Positions 33,438-41,586 of a DNA stretch of 64,000 nucleotides are shown piece by piece. Below the pieces are notes generated by a model. The model made no database searches. It worked only from the letters and a program-made list of their open reading frames with translations, and had not been told where the DNA came from. Source of the stretch: Salinibacter altiplanensis (GTDB taxonomy: Bacteria; Bacteroidota; Rhodothermia; Rhodothermales; Salinibacteraceae); NCBI RefSeq assembly GCF_002894645.1, contig NZ_NCQY01000011.1:1-64000 (forward strand). The letters run 5' to 3'. Positions within the stretch are counted from its first letter, which is position 1; every line of letters starts with the position of its first letter. The translations under genes were made by a program, and so were the position numbers.

Positions 33438-34088
33438 ATGCAGGTCGAGCCGTTTACGTGTAGCTCCTTCATGACGAACTCTTATCTCTGCCACGACCAG
33501 GGGGAGGCCGTGCTCGTCGACGCGAGTTGCGAGACCGAGGCTGAATGTGAGCAGGTGATGCAGGTCATCGAGGAGCATGATCTCGACGTACGCCACCTGC
33601 TGCTGACCCACGCACACATCGACCACATCTTCGGGTGCACGTTCTTCGAGGAAGAAGTCGGCCAGCGATTTCAGGCCCACGAAGCCGCGGTGCCGTTCAT
33701 CGAGCGGGCGGAGGAGCAGGCCACGGCGTTTGGGGTGGAGGTGGAGCCGCCGTCCGTGCCCACGACCCACCTCGCGGAAGGAGACACCGTCTCGTTCGGC
33801 GACGTGACCCTCGACGTGCTGCACACGCCGGGCCATTCGCCCGACTCCATCTCGTTCGTTCACCGCCCGAGCCGACAGGCCCTCACGGGAGATGTCCTGT
33901 TCCAGAACTCGATTGGTCGCACGCAGGGCCTTCCGGAAACGTCCCGCCCGCAGCTTTTGCACTCGGTTACCGAGAAGCTCCTTCCCCTCGGCGACGACGT
34001 TACGATCTACCCCGGCCACGGCCCCTCGACGACCATCGGTCAGGAGCGCACGCAGAATCCGTTCGTGCAGGAGGCCCTCCGGGCGTAG
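33438..34088 (+). CDS. MBL-fold hydrolase, glyoxalase II-like
   Basis: 216 aa from the ATG at 33438. The metallo-beta-lactamase fold shows NSYL, VDAS, the metal motif THAHIDH (about 54-60), later TPGHSPDS (His about 135), LTGDVLF (Asp) and a final YPGHGPST. The order and length match the hydroxyacylglutathione hydrolase-like YcbL group, which hydrolyse thioesters. In this lineage low-molecular-weight thiols are probably bacillithiol-based, and bshA is the next gene but convergent, so a bacillithiol thioester substrate is possible but not shown. An in-frame ATG at 33408 would add ten residues. Confidence 0.87.
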   Translation: MQVEPFTCSSFMTNSYLCHDQGEAVLVDASCETEAECEQVMQVIEEHDLDVRHLLLTHAHIDHIFGCTFFEEEVGQRFQAHEAAVPFIERAEEQATAFGVEVEPPSVPTTHLAEGDTVSFGDVTLDVLHTPGHSPDSISFVHRPSRQALTGDVLFQNSIGRTQGLPETSRPQLLHSVTEKLLPLGDDVTIYPGHGPSTTIGQERTQNPFVQEALRA

Positions 34089-34138
34089 TCGATGCGGGCC
34101 GAGTAAACCCGCAGAGATACATGCATTCGAGCATTCTT

Positions 34139-34251
34139 CTGAGAACCTGTTTCAATTTCTGTCTCGGGGATCCGAGCGTCCTCGGAAGTTTCCCGATCTC
34201 TCCGGGAAGGTGCCCCTCTCATGAGGGAAAGTCAACATACCAGGTTCTGAG
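34139..34251. repeat. Cloverleaf-like palindromic element
   Basis: Outer arms CTGAGAACCTG (34139-34149) and CAGGTTCTGAG (34241-34251) are complementary at 10 of 11 positions and enclose three perfect hairpins: CTCGG/CCGAG (34163-34176), TTCCCG/CGGGAA (34190-34208) and CCCTC/GAGGG (34214-34227). A GGAA-starting unit also recurs with a 21-base period (34184, 34205, 34226). The layout suggests a folded RNA or a protein-binding DNA element; no known family is recognised. Confidence 0.5.
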
Positions 34252-34278
34252 GGACGGACGACCGGAGGAACGAACGAA

Positions 34279-34319
34279 CCCGAGAAACTGCAGGGGGATT
34301 TCCCAGAACTCCCCTCGGG
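34279..34319. repeat. Second hairpin of the palindromic region
   Basis: CCCGAG (34279-34284) and CTCGGG (34314-34319) pair, and GGGG (34293-34296) pairs with CCCC (34311-34314 region) inside. It resembles the neighbouring element in its GGGA/TCCC composition. Confidence 0.4.
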
Positions 34320-34532
34320 AGCCGGTGCGCACACTGACGTGAACCCACCCCGGCCTGCCGGTCCTTCTGCGGGCCTCTAAAACGACTCATTCCCGGGGCA
34401 CGCGGTACCGGGGGCTCAGCGCGGGTTTTCAGTGCCTCGACTCCGCGTCGCCCTCCCGGGCGTGCTCGGTTGCTCTCGCCCCCAGCGCTGCGCCCGGAAG
34501 GGTGCGTCCTCAAGATTCCCTTGTGTGTCTAC

Positions 34533-35681
34533 TCAGGCACTGGGAGACACCGTGCCGGCCCGGATGCGCTCGTAGTAGTCCTCGTACAGCGGCACGACGT
34601 GGTCGATGTCGAAGGTCTCGACCGCTCGCGTCCGGGCTGCCGCCGCCATCTCGTCGTGCAGCTCCTCATCGTCGAGAAGCGTCCGGGTGCATTTGGTGAA
34701 CTCGTCGATGTCGTCGAGTGGACAAAGGAAGCCGGTTTCTCCGTGCACGATCAGTTCCGGCAGCCCGCCGACCTCGCTGGCCACGACGGGCACCTCACAG
34801 GCCATTGCCTCCAGGGCGGCCAGGCCAAAGGTTTCCGAGCCGCTCGGCATGAGAAACACGTCGGCGATCGATAGAATCTCCTCGATCGGGTCCTGCTTGC
34901 CGAGGAAGCGCACGTCGTCGTAGACCCCGAGCTCCCGGGCCTTGCGCTCCGTGGGCACCCGCTCCGGGCCGTCGCCCACGAGCAGGAGCTTCACGTTCGA
35001 GGTCCCGTTCTGCAACCGGTGGAAAACCTCCACCACCTGATCGGTGTTTTTGACAGATCGGAAATTGGAGACGTGCACGATGACCTTTTCCCCATTGGGA
35101 CAGAGTGCCTGCTTAAAGTGCTCCTTGTCCTGGCGCACGAAGCGGTCGGTGTCAATAAAGTTGGGAACCACCTCAATGTCCTGAGACACCTCGAAGTGAT
35201 CGTAGGTCTCTTGGCGGAGGTAGTCGGATACGGCCGTCACCCCATCGGACGCGTTGATTGACCACGTGACGACGGGGGCGAACGAGGGATCCCGGCCGAT
35301 GAGCGTGATGTCTGTGCCGTGGAGGGTGGTGACGACAGGGAGGTCCAGGTCCTCTGAGTTGAGGATCTGCTGGGCCATCACGGCGCTCGACGCATGGGGC
35401 AGCGCGTAGTGCACGTGCAGGAGGTCCAGCCCCGCGTGCTTGGCGATGTCCACCATCTTGCTGGTGAGCGAGAGGGTGTATGGGGGGTAGTCAAAGAGCG
35501 GATAGCTCTGAACGTTGACCTCGTGGAAGAAGATGTTGCCGGCCACGTGAGAAAGCCGGAAGGGCAGATCTGAGGCGATAAAGTGAATCTCGTGGTCGCG
35601 TTTCGCGAGGGCCTTGCCGAGTTCGGTGGCTACGACCCCACTGCCGCCGTAGGTGGGGTAACAGGTAATGCCGACTTTCAT
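34533..35681 (-). CDS. bshA: N-acetyl-alpha-D-glucosaminyl L-malate synthase
   Basis: 382 aa from the ATG at 35681. GT4 glycosyltransferase for the first step of bacillithiol synthesis (UDP-GlcNAc plus L-malate). It opens with [30 protein letters not shown]-type sequence typical of BshA, has [12 protein letters not shown] (about 99-110), [12 protein letters not shown] (about 130-141), [11 protein letters not shown] (about 185-195), HVSNFR--K, and the GT4 donor site [23 protein letters not shown] (about 290-312). Length and N-terminus match the Bacillus enzyme closely. No bshB or bshC gene is in the window. A bacillithiol system is known or predicted in this lineage, so the assignment is consistent. 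Confidence 0.93.
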   Translation of the reverse strand: MKVGITCYPTYGGSGVVATELGKALAKRDHEIHFIASDLPFRLSHVAGNIFFHEVNVQSYPLFDYPPYTLSLTSKMVDIAKHAGLDLLHVHYALPHASSAVMAQQILNSEDLDLPVVTTLHGTDITLIGRDPSFAPVVTWSINASDGVTAVSDYLRQETYDHFEVSQDIEVVPNFIDTDRFVRQDKEHFKQALCPNGEKVIVHVSNFRSVKNTDQVVEVFHRLQNGTSNVKLLLVGDGPERVPTERKARELGVYDDVRFLGKQDPIEEILSIADVFLMPSGSETFGLAALEAMACEVPVVASEVGGLPELIVHGETGFLCPLDDIDEFTKCTRTLLDDEELHDEMAAAARTRAVETFDIDHVVPLYEDYYERIRAGTVSPSA

Positions 35682-36127
35682 GGGAGGGGGAAGCGATGGC
35701 TTTAACTGAACAGAAAGGTGCAAAGGGAACGCCTGGATGTTGGCGGGATCAGTGACCCCTACTCGTGCTTTGGAGGGAGGTTGCAGGCATCACGGCCGGT
35801 GCTCCTTCCAGGAACACATCGTAACGGCTCAGCAGTCCGCATCTCGTCCGTGGCTGTTTGACTGAGATCGGTTCTCCGTCCCGTCTGGAATGGCCGGTGG
35901 GCATACTTTCCTGAGTCCCCGCTGCCAGACAATGGATGACTGGGCATCGGTCCGGAACTGTCGGGCGGTGGCGGAAGTGCCTCGTGAAGCGGCCACTACA
36001 GATGGCCGTTCCGTGTCGGAACCGTTACTTTCCGCCTCCAAGACGCGTCTTCCCTCGTGTAGAACCGGGTCGAGGCTGGCGGCCCACGACACGCATCCGC
36101 ATTCTCGCTGAACGAACCCGCTCTTTC
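35682..36127. other. Intergenic region between divergent bshA and the barrel gene
   Basis: 446 bases with no supportable gene, riboswitch or RNA. The frame running into the barrel gene from the left lacks signal-peptide logic and is not taken as its N-terminus. Promoters for both divergent genes must lie here, but none is clear enough to mark. Confidence 0.5.
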
Positions 36128-36757
36128 ATGCACACTTCTACAAAACAGACCCCGTATTCTGCCCTTTTCGCCCTTCTTCTGCTCGGGCTCACGGTCTCTC
36201 CCGCGCAGGCTCAGTTCGGCATTGCCGCTGGGGCAAACTTCGACTCCGTAGATGACATCCAGGATGCCGAGAACGTACAGAACACATCCACTGGATACCA
36301 CATCGGAGCTGTGTACGATCTCAGTCTCGGGCCTGTGAGCCTGCGCCCCGGGCTGTTCTACCGAAAAATTGGAAGCTACGATTTTTCAGACGTTTCGGGC
36401 TCGGACGTTGGGGACCTCGACGTGACCGCGTTCGAAGTCCCTGTCGATGTCCGGGTTACAGTCTTTCCGTTCCCGTTCGTACGTCCCTACGTGATGGGAG
36501 GGCCGAACGCCTTCCTTCCCCAAAGCAGCGAAGACGACTTCGACGACAACTTTGAGGACGTCTCCTTCACGTTCAATATTGGCGTCGGGGCGGACGTGTC
36601 GCTTCCCGGGGTTGGGGTAACCCTTCAGCCGGAGTTTCGGTACGAGTTTGGGGCCTCGGACTACATTGACGACGCCTTTGAGGTTGGGGGCAAAGACTTC
36701 TCGCCGAGCGACCAGACCCTCAGTGCCTACGCGCTTCGGTTGAACGTTTTGTTCTAG
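36128..36757 (+). CDS. Outer-membrane beta-barrel protein (porin-like, opacity type)
   Basis: 209 aa. A signal peptide (about 1-29, ending AQAQ) is followed by alternating strands typical of an eight-stranded barrel: FGIAAGANF, YHIGAVYDLS, VSLRPGLFYRKIG, VTAFEVPVDVRVTVF, VRPYVMGGPNAFL, VSFTFNIGVGADVSLPG, LQPEFRYEF and the C-terminal YALRLNVLF ending in Phe. Acidic loops (DDFDDNFED, DYIDDAFEV) fit a halophile. It belongs to the loosely defined outer-membrane beta-barrel (OmpX/porin-like T9SS-neutral) group; the function is unknown. The ATG at 36128 directly starts the signal peptide. Confidence 0.82.
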   Translation: MHTSTKQTPYSALFALLLLGLTVSPAQAQFGIAAGANFDSVDDIQDAENVQNTSTGYHIGAVYDLSLGPVSLRPGLFYRKIGSYDFSDVSGSDVGDLDVTAFEVPVDVRVTVFPFPFVRPYVMGGPNAFLPQSSEDDFDDNFEDVSFTFNIGVGADVSLPGVGVTLQPEFRYEFGASDYIDDAFEVGGKDFSPSDQTLSAYALRLNVLF

Positions 36758-36796
36758 CGCCAGACAGGAGACTCATCAACGCAGAGCCGCTTTGTA

Positions 36797-36830
36797 CAGC
36801 CCACCGTCCGTTTCGTCGGGCGGCGGGCTG
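36797..36830 (+). terminator. Hairpin after the barrel gene
   Basis: CAGCCC-ACCGTCCG and CGGGCGG-CGGGCTG-type arms pair over about 12 bases with a TTTCGT loop. It ends 40-73 bases past the stop at 36757, followed only by TTGTG, so a weak intrinsic terminator shared by the convergent genes. Confidence 0.5.
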
Positions 36831-36863
36831 TTGTGCTGCGGAGGCCCAGGTCAGTCTAGATCC

Positions 36864-37607
36864 CTACGAGATCTGCTTAAAGAACCGAAAGCGCCGTTCG
36901 TCGATCGCGTATTGGTCGTGCTCCGGAGCCACGACTCCGCTTCTCTCTGCCCAGTACGGCACTGCCCGGCCCCGCATCGACCGTTCGCTGTAGAAATGCC
37001 GTGTCTCGACCGGGAACGGCCGATAGGCTGCCCCCTCCGCGTGCCGCACGTAGCGGGCGACCCATAGGGCCTGGCGCCACTGCGGGAGTGGCGCCTCCGG
37101 CCGGAGGCGCAGGTAGTGGGCGCGCTTCGAGGCCCCGGGGTTGAAGGCGCTGAATTGGTAGGGGTCCAGCACCACTGATCGGTAGGTGCGGTGGCCGCGG
37201 TAGGCGGTCTCGACGCGGTTGCGGATGACCCAGGCGACCAGCTCCTGCTCGTGGGGCAACTTTGTTTCGGAGTAGATGGCCCGGGCCAACCACACGGTGG
37301 ACTCGTCAAGGTTGGTCGGGGCCGGGAGCAATGTTGGGGACTTGCCTCGGGCCGAGGCGGGTGGGGCGCCGGCTTCCAAACTTGTGGTCCCTCCCGAAGC
37401 TCGTGGCGTGGAAGGGGCGTAGGCGGCGGACAACTGTCGGGCAGAAGTGGTCTCCCGACCGTCGGCCTCAACGTGTTGCACTTCGGGGGCCGACGCGTGG
37501 AGGGGGGCGTCCACTTCGGGCCCGGGTGCGGACGAGGGAGACACTGTGCCCGCCGAAAACATGAGGGTCCCGACTGATGCACAGAGAAGAACCGTGCGCT
37601 TGCTCAT
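36864..37607 (-). CDS. Cell-wall hydrolase, SleB-like (hydrolase_2)
   Basis: 247 aa from the ATG at 37607. A short signal peptide (about 1-25) is followed by a Pro/Ala/Ser-rich linker to about residue 100. The domain begins with TVWLARAIYSETKLPHEQELVAWVIRNRV (about 104-132), in which the Glu of YSET is the expected catalytic residue, then YRSVVLDPYQFSAFNPG (about 143-159), RYVRHAEG and a late HFYSE. These match SleB-type lytic enzymes that cut peptidoglycan. No peptidoglycan-binding repeat is seen in front. It is probably a periplasmic wall-turnover enzyme. Confidence 0.85.
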   Translation of the reverse strand: MSKRTVLLCASVGTLMFSAGTVSPSSAPGPEVDAPLHASAPEVQHVEADGRETTSARQLSAAYAPSTPRASGGTTSLEAGAPPASARGKSPTLLPAPTNLDESTVWLARAIYSETKLPHEQELVAWVIRNRVETAYRGHRTYRSVVLDPYQFSAFNPGASKRAHYLRLRPEAPLPQWRQALWVARYVRHAEGAAYRPFPVETRHFYSERSMRGRAVPYWAERSGVVAPEHDQYAIDERRFRFFKQIS

Positions 37608-37945
37608 ATACCGGTGTATGCTATCCAAAGCCCATCGAGACGGCGTCGGGGCCACAAAGAACTGAAGCCTCCCCGGCCGATTTATTGTACTCTCAGTATA
37701 TACCTTCCCACAGTCATCTTGTGACTGTGCAAGGAGAAACTATAGAGGGTCCATCTAAGTTTCCGGTGGGTCGTTCCCGTAACCTTCTGAAAAAGCAGGT
37801 ACTTGTAAAGGTAAGTCTCTTCTTCACTCCCGATTGTCCAGTCATTGATCGTTCATTGCTTTGTGTTTAATCAATTCTATGTGTTGTCTTAACAGAAGCG
37901 CTCTTTGAAAGCGTGTCTCGTGCATCGCCCCCATACACTCACGCT
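37608..37945. promoter_or_regulatory. AT-rich divergent promoter region with a palindrome
   Basis: 338 bases between the divergent wall-hydrolase gene and pdxB. The stretch 37675-37915 is markedly richer in A and T than the surroundings. CACAGTCA (37709-37716) and TGACTGTG (37722-37729) form a perfect inverted repeat with a 5-base spacer, a good operator candidate. For pdxB, a TTG followed after 19 bases by TTGCTTTG (around 37835-37863) resembles the Bacteroidota -33/-7 promoter. No gene is supported here. Confidence 0.5.
37709..37729. repeat. Perfect inverted repeat, possible operator
   Basis: CACAGTCA-TCTTG-TGACTGTG, eight-base arms, 21 bases in all, lies 101 bases upstream of the wall-hydrolase start and about 217 bases upstream of pdxB. 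Its size is that of a dimeric regulator site. Confidence 0.5.
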
Positions 37946-39136
37946 GTGATTACACCTGTGTCCCCCTTGAACATCCTTGCAGATGCCAACATCCCCCGCG
38001 TAGAGGATGCCTTTGGACCGTTCGGGACGGTGCGCCGGATGCCCGGACGAGAGATGGAACCCTCGGACGTTGCGGCGGCAGACGTGCTCCTCGTGCGGAG
38101 CGTGACGCCCGTCGGGCCAGAGCTTTTGGAAGATACGGACCTGCGGTTTGTTGGATCGGCCACCATTGGGACGGATCATGTGGACCGAGCGCATCTCCGG
38201 TCGCGGGGCATCCCGTTTGCGCATGCCCCGGGGTCCAACGCCGACTCGGTTGCCGACTATGTGGTGGCGGCACTGCTCGCGCTTGCCCGTCGCCGCGGCG
38301 TTTCGTTGGAGGGACGGACGGTCGGCATTGTGGGCTGTGGCAACATTGGAGGGCGCCTTGCCCGTCGGCTCCCGGCGCTGGGGATGGAGGTTCTAAAACA
38401 TGATCCCCCCCAGGCCCGCGCTGCGGAGGCCGCGGGAAAGCCTCATTCGTTTGTGTCCCTCAACACAGTGCTCGACACGGCCGACGTCGTAACGCTGCAC
38501 GTTCCACTCAAAGAGTCCGGGCCCGACCCGACGCATCATCTGGTGGACGAGGCGTTTTTGGATCGGCTTGGCGACGGGGCGTGGCTGCTGAATACCTCCC
38601 GGGGGGCAGTCGTGGACGGAGGGGCACTGCTCGAGGCCCGAAGGCAAGGGGGCCTAGGGGTAGCGGGGCTGGACGTGTGGGAGAACGAACCCTCGCCCGA
38701 CCCCGCGCTCATTGAGGCTGTGGACCTGGCGACGCCCCACATCGCGGGGTACGCCCACGACGGCAAGGTGCGGGGAACAGAAATGCTGTACCGGGCGCTT
38801 TGTGAAGAGCTGGGGGCCGAGGCACGATGGGAGGGAACGGCCGCCATTCGTCCGTCCTCGACGGACGCACTGCGGTGCCGGGCCCCGGACCCTCGGCTGC
38901 CCGTCGCAGACTGGGGCTTCCAGCTTGCGCGACAGGCGTACGACCCGACGGTCGACGATGCATCCCTCCGGGATCTGGTCGCGCTGGAACCGGGTGCACG
39001 CGGGGCGGCGTTCAGGCGGCTCCGGGCCCAGTACCGCCGGCGACGTGAGATGCAGCAGCATACGGTGCCGGCGACGGCCGTTCCCTCCGCGCACGAGCGG
39101 ATCGTCGCGGAAGGGTTGACGATGCAGATCGGATAG
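37946..39136 (+). CDS. pdxB: Erythronate-4-phosphate dehydrogenase
   Basis: About 396 aa. NAD-dependent enzyme of the DXP-dependent pyridoxal phosphate pathway. Seen: NILADANIPRVEDAFGPFG and PGREM (substrate domain start), LLVRSVT (about 52-58), GSATIGTDHVD, the GVCGNIGG-type dinucleotide fold GIVGCGNIGGRLARRL (about 126-141), NTSRGAVVDGGALLEA and GLDVWENEPSPDP, and HIAGYAHDGK with the catalytic His. A C-terminal dimerisation domain follows, as in PdxB but not other 2-hydroxyacid dehydrogenases. The start is uncertain: GTG at 37946 fits the family best; GTG at 37913 or 37958 are options. pdxJ of the same pathway lies 1 kb downstream on the other strand. Confidence 0.88.
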   Translation: MITPVSPLNILADANIPRVEDAFGPFGTVRRMPGREMEPSDVAAADVLLVRSVTPVGPELLEDTDLRFVGSATIGTDHVDRAHLRSRGIPFAHAPGSNADSVADYVVAALLALARRRGVSLEGRTVGIVGCGNIGGRLARRLPALGMEVLKHDPPQARAAEAAGKPHSFVSLNTVLDTADVVTLHVPLKESGPDPTHHLVDEAFLDRLGDGAWLLNTSRGAVVDGGALLEARRQGGLGVAGLDVWENEPSPDPALIEAVDLATPHIAGYAHDGKVRGTEMLYRALCEELGAEARWEGTAAIRPSSTDALRCRAPDPRLPVADWGFQLARQAYDPTVDDASLRDLVALEPGARGAAFRRLRAQYRRRREMQQHTVPATAVPSAHERIVAEGLTMQIG

Positions 39137-39148
39137 GTCCCTGTGTCG

Positions 39149-40063
39149 CTACGACCGGTAGCCGTAGGAGCGGAGGAGGTTCTTCCGGTCGCGCCAGTTC
39201 TCTCGCACCTTCACGTGGAGGTTCAGGTACACAGGGCTTTTGACGAACGCCTCGATGTCTTCGCGGGCCGTCATTCCCACCTTCTTGAGGGCCTTGCCGC
39301 CCTCGCCGATGAGAATGCCCTTGTGCGACTCCTCCATGACGACGATTTCGGCGTCGATGTAGTCCTTCGTCCCCTCCGGCCGTTCCTCGTAGGCCACGAC
39401 GTTGACCTGCACGGAGTACGGGATTTCCTGGTGGTAGTGCTTGTACACCTTCTCCCGAATCATCTCGGCCACGAAGAAGCGCTCCGGGTGCTCGCTAATC
39501 TGATCCTTTGGGTAGAAGGGCGGGCCCTCCGGAAGGGTGTCAAGGAGGAGGTGAAGAAGCGTTTGCAGGTTGAAGCCCTCTTTGGCGGACGTGGGCACCA
39601 CCTCGTCGAAGGCCCGGAGGTCCTCGTAGGACTCGACCAGGGGAAGGGTCTCCGTCTTCGAAATCAGGTCCATCTTGGTAAGCACCAGGAACGCCGGCGT
39701 ATCGCCAATTTGCTTCAGGCTTTGGGTGTCCGGCTCGTCCTGGGTCGCTTCGTGCAAGAAGAGGAGAAGATCCGCGTCCCGAACGGCCCCCTGTACCTGC
39801 CCCATCATGGTCTCGTGCAGCGCGTATCGCGGCTCGATGATGCCCGGCGTGTCCAGAAAGATGGCCTGGTGCTCCGGCCCCGAGTGGATGCCGAGAACGC
39901 GGTGCCGGGTGGTCTGCGGCTTCCGGGTGACGATTGACAGTTTTTCGCCGAGCAGGGCGTTCATCAGTGTGCTCTTGCCCACGTTGGGCTTGCCCACAAT
40001 GGCCACGTAGCCGCTGGTATGGTCGTCGGAGATGTCGTCGAAAAGGGGCTCGGAATGCTCCAT
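39149..40063 (-). CDS. era: GTPase Era
   Basis: 304 aa from the ATG at 40063. Ribosome-assembly GTPase that binds the 3' end of 16S rRNA. G motifs: GKPNVGKST (about 24-32), TTRHRV with switch I, DTPGI (about 72-76), TKMD (about 131-134) and TSAKEG (about 162-167). The C-terminal KH domain carries EIVVMEESHKGILIGEGGKALKKVG (about 245-270). The length is the family norm. It is followed on the minus strand by nothing close, and pdxJ precedes it by only 22 bases, so pdxJ-era is probably one operon. Confidence 0.95.
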   Translation of the reverse strand: MEHSEPLFDDISDDHTSGYVAIVGKPNVGKSTLMNALLGEKLSIVTRKPQTTRHRVLGIHSGPEHQAIFLDTPGIIEPRYALHETMMGQVQGAVRDADLLLFLHEATQDEPDTQSLKQIGDTPAFLVLTKMDLISKTETLPLVESYEDLRAFDEVVPTSAKEGFNLQTLLHLLLDTLPEGPPFYPKDQISEHPERFFVAEMIREKVYKHYHQEIPYSVQVNVVAYEERPEGTKDYIDAEIVVMEESHKGILIGEGGKALKKVGMTAREDIEAFVKSPVYLNLHVKVRENWRDRKNLLRSYGYRS

Positions 40064-40085
40064 AGAGAGAGGAAAGAAGAGGTGA

Positions 40086-40832
40086 TCAAGAACGTGGGTT
40101 CTGCGGTTCGGTGCCTGCAATCGTTGTACGCATGTCACGGACAGCCCGGTCCATGCCCACGAGGATGGCACGGGCCATCACCGCAAAGCCGATGGACACC
40201 TCCGCGACCTGGGGGACTGTTTCTTGGAAGAGGGGAAAGTTTTTGTAGTTCAGGCCGTGCCCGGCGTGTACCCGAAGATCGGCCTCGTGGGCCGTCCGGG
40301 CAGCCGCGGCCAGTCGCTCGGCCTCCTTGCGCTGGGCCGCTTCTGTGGAGGCGTTCGCAAAGTCGCCGGTGTGGAGCTCAATGCAATTGGCCCCCGCTGC
40401 GGCGGTGGCTTCGATTTGGGCCGGCGCGGGGTCTACGAAGAAACTCACCTGGTCCACCCCGGCGTCGTAGAGGCGGTGCGTGACGGATTCGAGGCGCTGG
40501 CGGTTCGCTGTCACGTCAAGGCCCCCCTCCGTGGTGACCTCCTCGCGCCGCTCGGGCACCAGTGTGGCGAGGTCCGGTGCCACGTCGCAGCAGATGGAAA
40601 CTACCTCCTCCTCTGTGGACAGCTCAAAGTCAAGCTTGCCGTTGACCGTCTCGGTCAGGATCCGCACGTCCCGCTCCGTGATGTGACGACGGTCCTCCCG
40701 AAGGTGAAAAACGATGCCGTCCGCCCCGGCCTGTTCGCAGCGCGCGGCGGCGTGCACCGGGTCGGGGAAGGTCTCCTCGCGGGCATTGCGGAGGGTGCCG
40801 ATGTGATCGACGTTGATGAGCAGGTTCGTCAC
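40086..40832 (-). CDS. pdxJ: Pyridoxine 5'-phosphate synthase
   Basis: 248 aa. Last ring-closing step of vitamin B6 synthesis: joins 3-amino-2-oxopropyl phosphate and 1-deoxyxylulose 5-phosphate. Seen: NLLINVDHIGTLRNARE at the N-terminus, GADGIVFHLREDRRHI (about 37-52) with the conserved His and Arg, LDFELSTEEE, the VPERREEVTTEGGLDV block (about 92-107), ELHTGDFA (about 150-157) and VHAGHGLNYKN (about 190-200). No ATG precedes the conserved start; GTG at 40832 gives the usual N-terminus, and GTG at 40841 would add three residues. It is upstream of era on the same strand. Confidence 0.93.
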   Translation of the reverse strand: MTNLLINVDHIGTLRNAREETFPDPVHAAARCEQAGADGIVFHLREDRRHITERDVRILTETVNGKLDFELSTEEEVVSICCDVAPDLATLVPERREEVTTEGGLDVTANRQRLESVTHRLYDAGVDQVSFFVDPAPAQIEATAAAGANCIELHTGDFANASTEAAQRKEAERLAAAARTAHEADLRVHAGHGLNYKNFPLFQETVPQVAEVSIGFAVMARAILVGMDRAVRDMRTTIAGTEPQNPRS

Positions 40833-41053
40833 GAGGGACACAGGGCTGGTCGAAAGACTAAAAGCGCGCCTACCCCAACACCGAGATAGGGGCTCTTGTT
40901 TTTTGAAGGGTGTGCAGGGAATTGCATTTCGCAGAAGAGCCCCCTATTTTCGGATCCGCTACCACATTCTCCGCCTTCCCGTGTCTCTTCAGGTCGCGTT
41001 GGGCGGAAAACTCACCCGGTCATCTTCTTTGCCAACACGAACGAACGGCTCCC

Positions 41054-41515
41054 ATGGCTACGAGCAGCGGAACGATCCAGACTGCCATTCAGGCCCTCCT
41101 GGTGGTCGCAATTGTCGGCCTTGCATACTTCCTGTATCAGTCGATCACCGAGCCCTATGAGCGCATCGAGCGGGAGCAGCAGCTAACAGAGCAGACGCGC
41201 CAGCGCATGGAGAATGTTCGAACGGCACTCGTCGACTACGAGCGCGACAGTGCCTCCTACCCGGACTCGCTGCACATCTTGCTCCAGCACGTTCGCGACG
41301 ATTCGATTCTCTCAACCAGACAGGACAGCATCTTTGGGGGCTCAATTACTCCCGACTCCCTGCCGTTCTCCCCCCGGAGTGGCACCCCGTTTCAGTACGC
41401 CGTGAGTGACACCGGACGAGTGGAAACCTACCTGCTCGAAGACCCAGACACCGACGATCAGATCGGCACCTTGACCGGTGATCCCACGCAGTCGAACGCG
41501 GCCAGTTGGGAGTAG
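41054..41515 (+). CDS. Pseudopilin-like membrane protein
   Basis: 153 aa, not firmly assigned. A short polar N-terminus is followed by one hydrophobic helix (about 10-28, AIQALLVVAIVGLAYFLY) and then a helix-rich region (ERIEREQQLTEQTRQRMENVRTALVDYERDSASYPDSLHILLQHV). The DYERDSASYPDSLHILLQ block resembles the start of the globular domain of type II secretion pseudopilins, where the long helix leads into a YP-SL-L motif. A canonical prepilin cleavage site is absent, so this is only a similarity. It is 71 bases before a PilM-like gene, which favours a pilus- or secretion-related pair. The remaining tail is Ser/Asp-rich. Confidence 0.6.
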   Translation: MATSSGTIQTAIQALLVVAIVGLAYFLYQSITEPYERIEREQQLTEQTRQRMENVRTALVDYERDSASYPDSLHILLQHVRDDSILSTRQDSIFGGSITPDSLPFSPRSGTPFQYAVSDTGRVETYLLEDPDTDDQIGTLTGDPTQSNAASWE

Positions 41516-41586
41516 GCCCGACGAGGAGGCGGCAAACGGAGTTCCTGGAAGCAGTCCGGCGTGTGTGCACGCAGAGAGAAGTCACT

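Larger units (their letters stand above)
34089..34532. other. 444-base intergenic region with clustered palindromes between convergent genes
   Basis: No gene is supported. The region contains a possible multi-hairpin element (34139-34251) and a second hairpin (34279-34319), listed separately. It lies between the MBL gene and bshA, which converge here, so some structure may serve as a terminator, but there is no T run and the layout is far more elaborate than a terminator needs. Confidence 0.6.

Noticed and set aside
34139-34251. Integron attC site or CRISPR-like array
   Set aside because: No R/L box sequences and no integrase gene; the 21-base repetition is only partial and there are no spacers.
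35682-36127. Cobalamin or TPP riboswitch
   Set aside because: Some short pieces look similar, but the conserved boxes are missing and the downstream gene is an outer-membrane barrel of unknown role.
37577-37870. 97-codon plus-strand frame in the AT-rich region
   Set aside because: It begins antisense to the wall-hydrolase start and crosses the palindrome; no domain.
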